DNA from: Acidimicrobiales bacterium
GTDB lineage: Bacteria > Actinomycetota > Acidimicrobiia > Acidimicrobiales > Iamiaceae
Direction of reading: 5' to 3'
NCBI GenBank assembly: GCA_020439605.1
Contig: JAGQSI010000057.1
Coordinates: forward strand, 1-9,351
Length of the DNA stretch: 9,351 bases
Each line of letters starts with the position of its first letter. The stretch's first letter is position 1. The translations under genes were made by a program, and so were the position numbers. This document shows positions 5,685 to 9,351 of this stretch, piece by piece. The notes beneath the pieces were generated by a model. That model was not told where the DNA came from, searched no databases, and saw only the letters and a program-made list of their open reading frames with translations.

Positions 5685-8135
5685 CTAACCCAAGATGATG
5701 TCTACGGCAGTGCCCGGCCTGACCATGGTGCCGGCACCTGGACTAGTGCCTTGAGGGGAGCCCGAGGCAGATCCACTTACATCGCCAGCGCGAAGGTTGG
5801 CCGACCCGAGAATGGATATCGCTTCTTGGATTGTGTCTGCGCTGCGAATCGACGGCACAGCGACCAGATTTGGCCCACGTGAGACCTCAACGTTGATAGA
5901 TGCTCCTCGTTCCACCGTTGAGCCTGCCTTGGGCAGGATCGAAATCACTTGGCCTTCTTCGATGTCATCGTTATAGGACCGCACAATCGCAGCTTTGAGG
6001 CCGAGCGCCTCCAAAGCAGCCACGGCTTCGTCCTCGGATCCGCCCGCCAAACCGACAGGCACTATCCGAGGCTCAGGCCCTTTGGACACCACCACTGCCA
6101 CCGTTGAGCCCCGCTCGAGACGTCCGGGTGTCGACTGAGCAAGGTCGATGACAACGTCTTTGGCAACGTCCTCGCTAAAGCGCTCCTCCGTGACCTCTAG
6201 TTCCAGACCCACACTGTCAAGTGCTGCGCTCGCGTCCTCAAGCGACTTGCCAGCGAGGTCCCCGGGCACATCCACAATTGTTTGGCCCTGCGACACGGTC
6301 AGGGTGAGAGTTCTCCCGGTTGCCAGACGCTGCCCCGCTCCTGGACGGGCCTCGAGAACCTCCCCCTTCTTGGTTCCATCACGACGCTCTCCAACCGTGG
6401 TGACTCTCCAACCAGCAGCATCTGCGATCGCCCGCGCCTGAGTTTCTGTACGACCAACTAGTTGGGGCACCGGTAGATCAATGGGTGGCGCATCTACCTT
6501 GGATGGTCTCGTTGCCACAGCAAACGCTCCACCTGCCGCTGCACCGAGGAGCACCACGACCAGGAGTATCCATGGCCAACGTCTGCGTCCGCGTGGCTTG
6601 TCGCCATCAGCGGTGGCGTCGTCCGCGCCTGAGCCGGTGAAAGCTGCGCTGCTCGACCCGTGGCCACCTAAGCCTGACCCGTCAGGCGATACAACGGTCT
6701 GCGCGACCTCTCCCGTCGCAACATTGGTGTCATAAGCACTCCGGGCGTCACCAGCCTCAATGAGCGCAGCATCCTCATCGACAAGAGCAACGTTGACTGT
6801 GCGCTCCCCTTGTCCGGGAGACCACCCCGGTTGGTCGCTGTTGGTGTCGGCTCCAACATCTGGTCTGGAGTCATTGTTGATAAGGGCAGTGGCACCTGCA
6901 GCTTCAGCTGGCGAGGTCCCATCCTGGGTGCCATTGCCTGAGGCGTCATGGCCTGAGGCGTCATGGCCTGAGGCGTCAGGCCCTGAGAGGCCATCGCCTG
7001 CAAGACCCTCGACCGGGCGGTCTTCACCCGGCAGATCCTCGAGGGCGATGGCTCCAGTGGCATCTGGGTCAATTGCAGCAATGACACCTGCCGCTCCCGC
7101 TGCGCCAACCATGTTGAAAGGTTCGGGCTGGTCGGCCTGGTTGACCCATGGCGGCGGTTCCAGATCCAGATCCTCAGAGGTCAGATCAGTTGGTTGACCC
7201 TCGATCGGCGCGTTGGCGTGAACCGTGGGGTCAAGGTCATCGGCCATTACTGCACCAGCTGCCAAGGCCCCAACGAGAGGCAGCGGCGCTGGCCGAGACA
7301 GCTCCTTGGCGGCGCGTAACAGACCCCGAGCAAAGGTGCCGGCATCGATTCGTTGTTCCGGGTCGGGATGGCCGGCTTCGGTAATCACCGATTTGAGCGG
7401 ACCCAGTGAGTCGGGAACCTCCAACTGACGGTCCACCCGTGCCATGAGGGTACCCAAGGTGGTGTCTGCAACAAATGGCACCTCTCCGGTCACGGCCTCC
7501 ACGAGCACCAACGCCAGTGCGTAGACGTCTGCCTTGCCGCTGAGGCGTTCTCCCTTGGCCTGTTCCGGCGAGGCATAGCGAGCAGTGCCGAGAACTGCTC
7601 CTTGAGGTTCGGTCCATGCTGCTTCGGCCAATGCACGTGCGAGCCCGAAGTCCGCTATGCGTAGACGCTGTTCCTCACCGAAGAGAAGGTTGGCCGGTTT
7701 GATATCACGGTGAACAAACCCTCGCCGATGCGCGTAGTCAAGAGCTCTGGCTGCTTCGAGACCGACACCCAAGGCTTGGGCTGGGCTAAGCCTGAATCCT
7801 GAGTCAAGCAATGAACGAAGGCTTCCTCCGGGCAAGAACTCGGTGACGATAAAGGCAACGTCGCCATGCTCTGTCCCGTCACTCCAGTCATAGACCGCCA
7901 TGATGTTCGGGTGGCTCAACGCTGCAGCCGCTCTGGCCTCTGCCCTGAAGCGCCGCAGGAACTCGGAATCTCCAGCTAGAGCATCGTGGAGCATCTTGAG
8001 AGCAACACGACGTCTCAGCTTCACATCGTCTGCGAGGTACACCTGTGCGGACGCGCCCATACCAATCGGGGCGATCAGCCGGTAGCGCCCCCCGAGCACC
8101 CGGCCTATCTCTGCCGTCATACGGGGATTGGCCAT
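5685..8135 (-). CDS. transmembrane Ser/Thr protein kinase with four PASTA domains (PknB/Stk1-like)
   Basis: This 816-residue membrane sensor kinase resembles those that bind peptidoglycan fragments outside and phosphorylate cell-wall and division proteins inside. The kinase domain (about 18-273) is complete: glycine-rich loop GMGASAQV (25-32), Lys47 in VALKML, Glu66, HRDIKPAN (142-149, catalytic Asp144), DFG (162-164), GTARYASPEQ (183-192) and Arg262. An acidic, Gly/Ala-rich linker of about 240 residues follows, then arginines and one membrane segment (about 520-542). Four PASTA repeats lie outside, roughly 553-617, 618-687, 688-755 and 756-816; the last has a Gly/Ser-rich insertion. The start at 8135 has GGGAGG 13 bases away, rather far, but TACCCT seven bases upstream fits a leaderless start; ATG 8120 is an alternative. 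It is not beside pstP, rodA or pbpA here, so whether it is the main PknB is unknown. Confidence 0.96.
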   Translation of the reverse strand: MANPRMTAEIGRVLGGRYRLIAPIGMGASAQVYLADDVKLRRRVALKMLHDALAGDSEFLRRFRAEARAAAALSHPNIMAVYDWSDGTEHGDVAFIVTEFLPGGSLRSLLDSGFRLSPAQALGVGLEAARALDYAHRRGFVHRDIKPANLLFGEEQRLRIADFGLARALAEAAWTEPQGAVLGTARYASPEQAKGERLSGKADVYALALVLVEAVTGEVPFVADTTLGTLMARVDRQLEVPDSLGPLKSVITEAGHPDPEQRIDAGTFARGLLRAAKELSRPAPLPLVGALAAGAVMADDLDPTVHANAPIEGQPTDLTSEDLDLEPPPWVNQADQPEPFNMVGAAGAAGVIAAIDPDATGAIALEDLPGEDRPVEGLAGDGLSGPDASGHDASGHDASGNGTQDGTSPAEAAGATALINNDSRPDVGADTNSDQPGWSPGQGERTVNVALVDEDAALIEAGDARSAYDTNVATGEVAQTVVSPDGSGLGGHGSSSAAFTGSGADDATADGDKPRGRRRWPWILLVVVLLGAAAGGAFAVATRPSKVDAPPIDLPVPQLVGRTETQARAIADAAGWRVTTVGERRDGTKKGEVLEARPGAGQRLATGRTLTLTVSQGQTIVDVPGDLAGKSLEDASAALDSVGLELEVTEERFSEDVAKDVVIDLAQSTPGRLERGSTVAVVVSKGPEPRIVPVGLAGGSEDEAVAALEALGLKAAIVRSYNDDIEEGQVISILPKAGSTVERGASINVEVSRGPNLVAVPSIRSADTIQEAISILGSANLRAGDVSGSASGSPQGTSPGAGTMVRPGTAVDIILG
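6932..6976 (-). repeat. 15-base tandem repeat in the kinase linker
   Basis: The unit catggcctgaggcgt occurs twice exactly (6947-6961 and 6962-6976) and once with one mismatch (6932-6946); a degenerate copy follows from 6977. In the protein it gives repeated (H)DASG in the low-complexity juxtamembrane linker, around residues 387-400. The repeats are in frame, so copy number could change without breaking the gene. Confidence 0.85.
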
Positions 8136-8142
8136 CTAGGCG

Positions 8143-8148
8143 AGGGTA
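8143..8148 (-). promoter_or_regulatory. possible -10 element of the kinase gene
   Basis: TACCCT on the minus strand fits TANNNT and ends seven bases before the ATG at 8135, the spacing expected for a leaderless actinobacterial transcript. The GGGAGG a little further upstream is the competing ribosome-binding explanation. No clear -35 element is visible. Confidence 0.3.
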
Positions 8149-8214
8149 CCTCCCGCGCACCCGCGTTTTGGGGAGCCTCGGTGTGACGCTCGTCGCCTAA
8201 GCCGCCAAACCGCT

Positions 8215-9351
<1,137 letters not shown>

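Noticed and set aside
6932..6976. CRISPR-like repeats
   Set aside because: Units are 15 bases, directly adjacent with no spacers, and in frame in a protein-coding linker.
6668..7197. Open frames of about 145 codons on both strands over the kinase linker
   Set aside because: They come from low-complexity, repeat-rich sequence that is in frame with the intact kinase gene; their Pro/Ser/Gln-rich translations have no recognisable domain.

Overview
The window is GC-rich and densely coded, and the gene types point to a high-GC actinobacterium. The evidence is the gatC-gatA-gatB order with 4-base ATGA overlaps, a PASTA-domain Ser/Thr kinase, a 14-segment DHA2-type exporter, and ligA lying near gatCAB as in mycobacteria. 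An uncultured Acidimicrobiia-type lineage would fit, but that placement is inference. No rRNA, tRNA, CRISPR array or insertion sequence was seen, and no intergenic gap exceeds about 130 bases.

Layout. Positions 1-2118 (minus strand) hold gatC, gatA and the first 114 codons of gatB, the three subunits of the tRNA-dependent amidotransferase. Positions 2144-2907 (minus) hold an Est30-like alpha/beta hydrolase broken by an apparent one-base deletion in a C run. Positions 3036-4181 (plus) hold a TetR regulator and a small SCP2-type lipid-binding protein. Positions 4194-5612 (minus) hold a DHA2-like MFS exporter. Positions 5685-8135 (minus) hold a transmembrane kinase with four PASTA domains. Positions 8215-8772 (plus) hold a membrane-anchored protein with a probable Ig-like outer domain. 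Positions 8737-9351 (minus) hold the C-terminal part of NAD-dependent DNA ligase LigA, whose 3' end overlaps the previous gene.

How the genes may work together. The centre is a small accessory module of hydrolase, TetR, SCP2 protein and exporter. The link comes from the DNA: the same palindrome, CTTGACC-N4-GGTCAAG, lies just upstream of tetR (2997-3014) and, with 10-base arms, just upstream of the exporter start (5624-5647). I infer that the TetR protein represses both itself and the exporter, and possibly the divergent hydrolase. This would be a ligand-induced export or detoxification circuit for a lipid-like or ester compound. The kinase and its divergent Ig-like neighbour may form a separate cell-envelope sensing pair.

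Two oddities bear on sequence integrity or recent history. The hydrolase frameshift separates the nucleophile from the rest of its catalytic triad. There is also an abrupt third-position GC change inside gatA near position 750, to about 90-95% GC3 on the gatB side from much lower on the other, which suggests homologous recombination or a chimeric assembly join.
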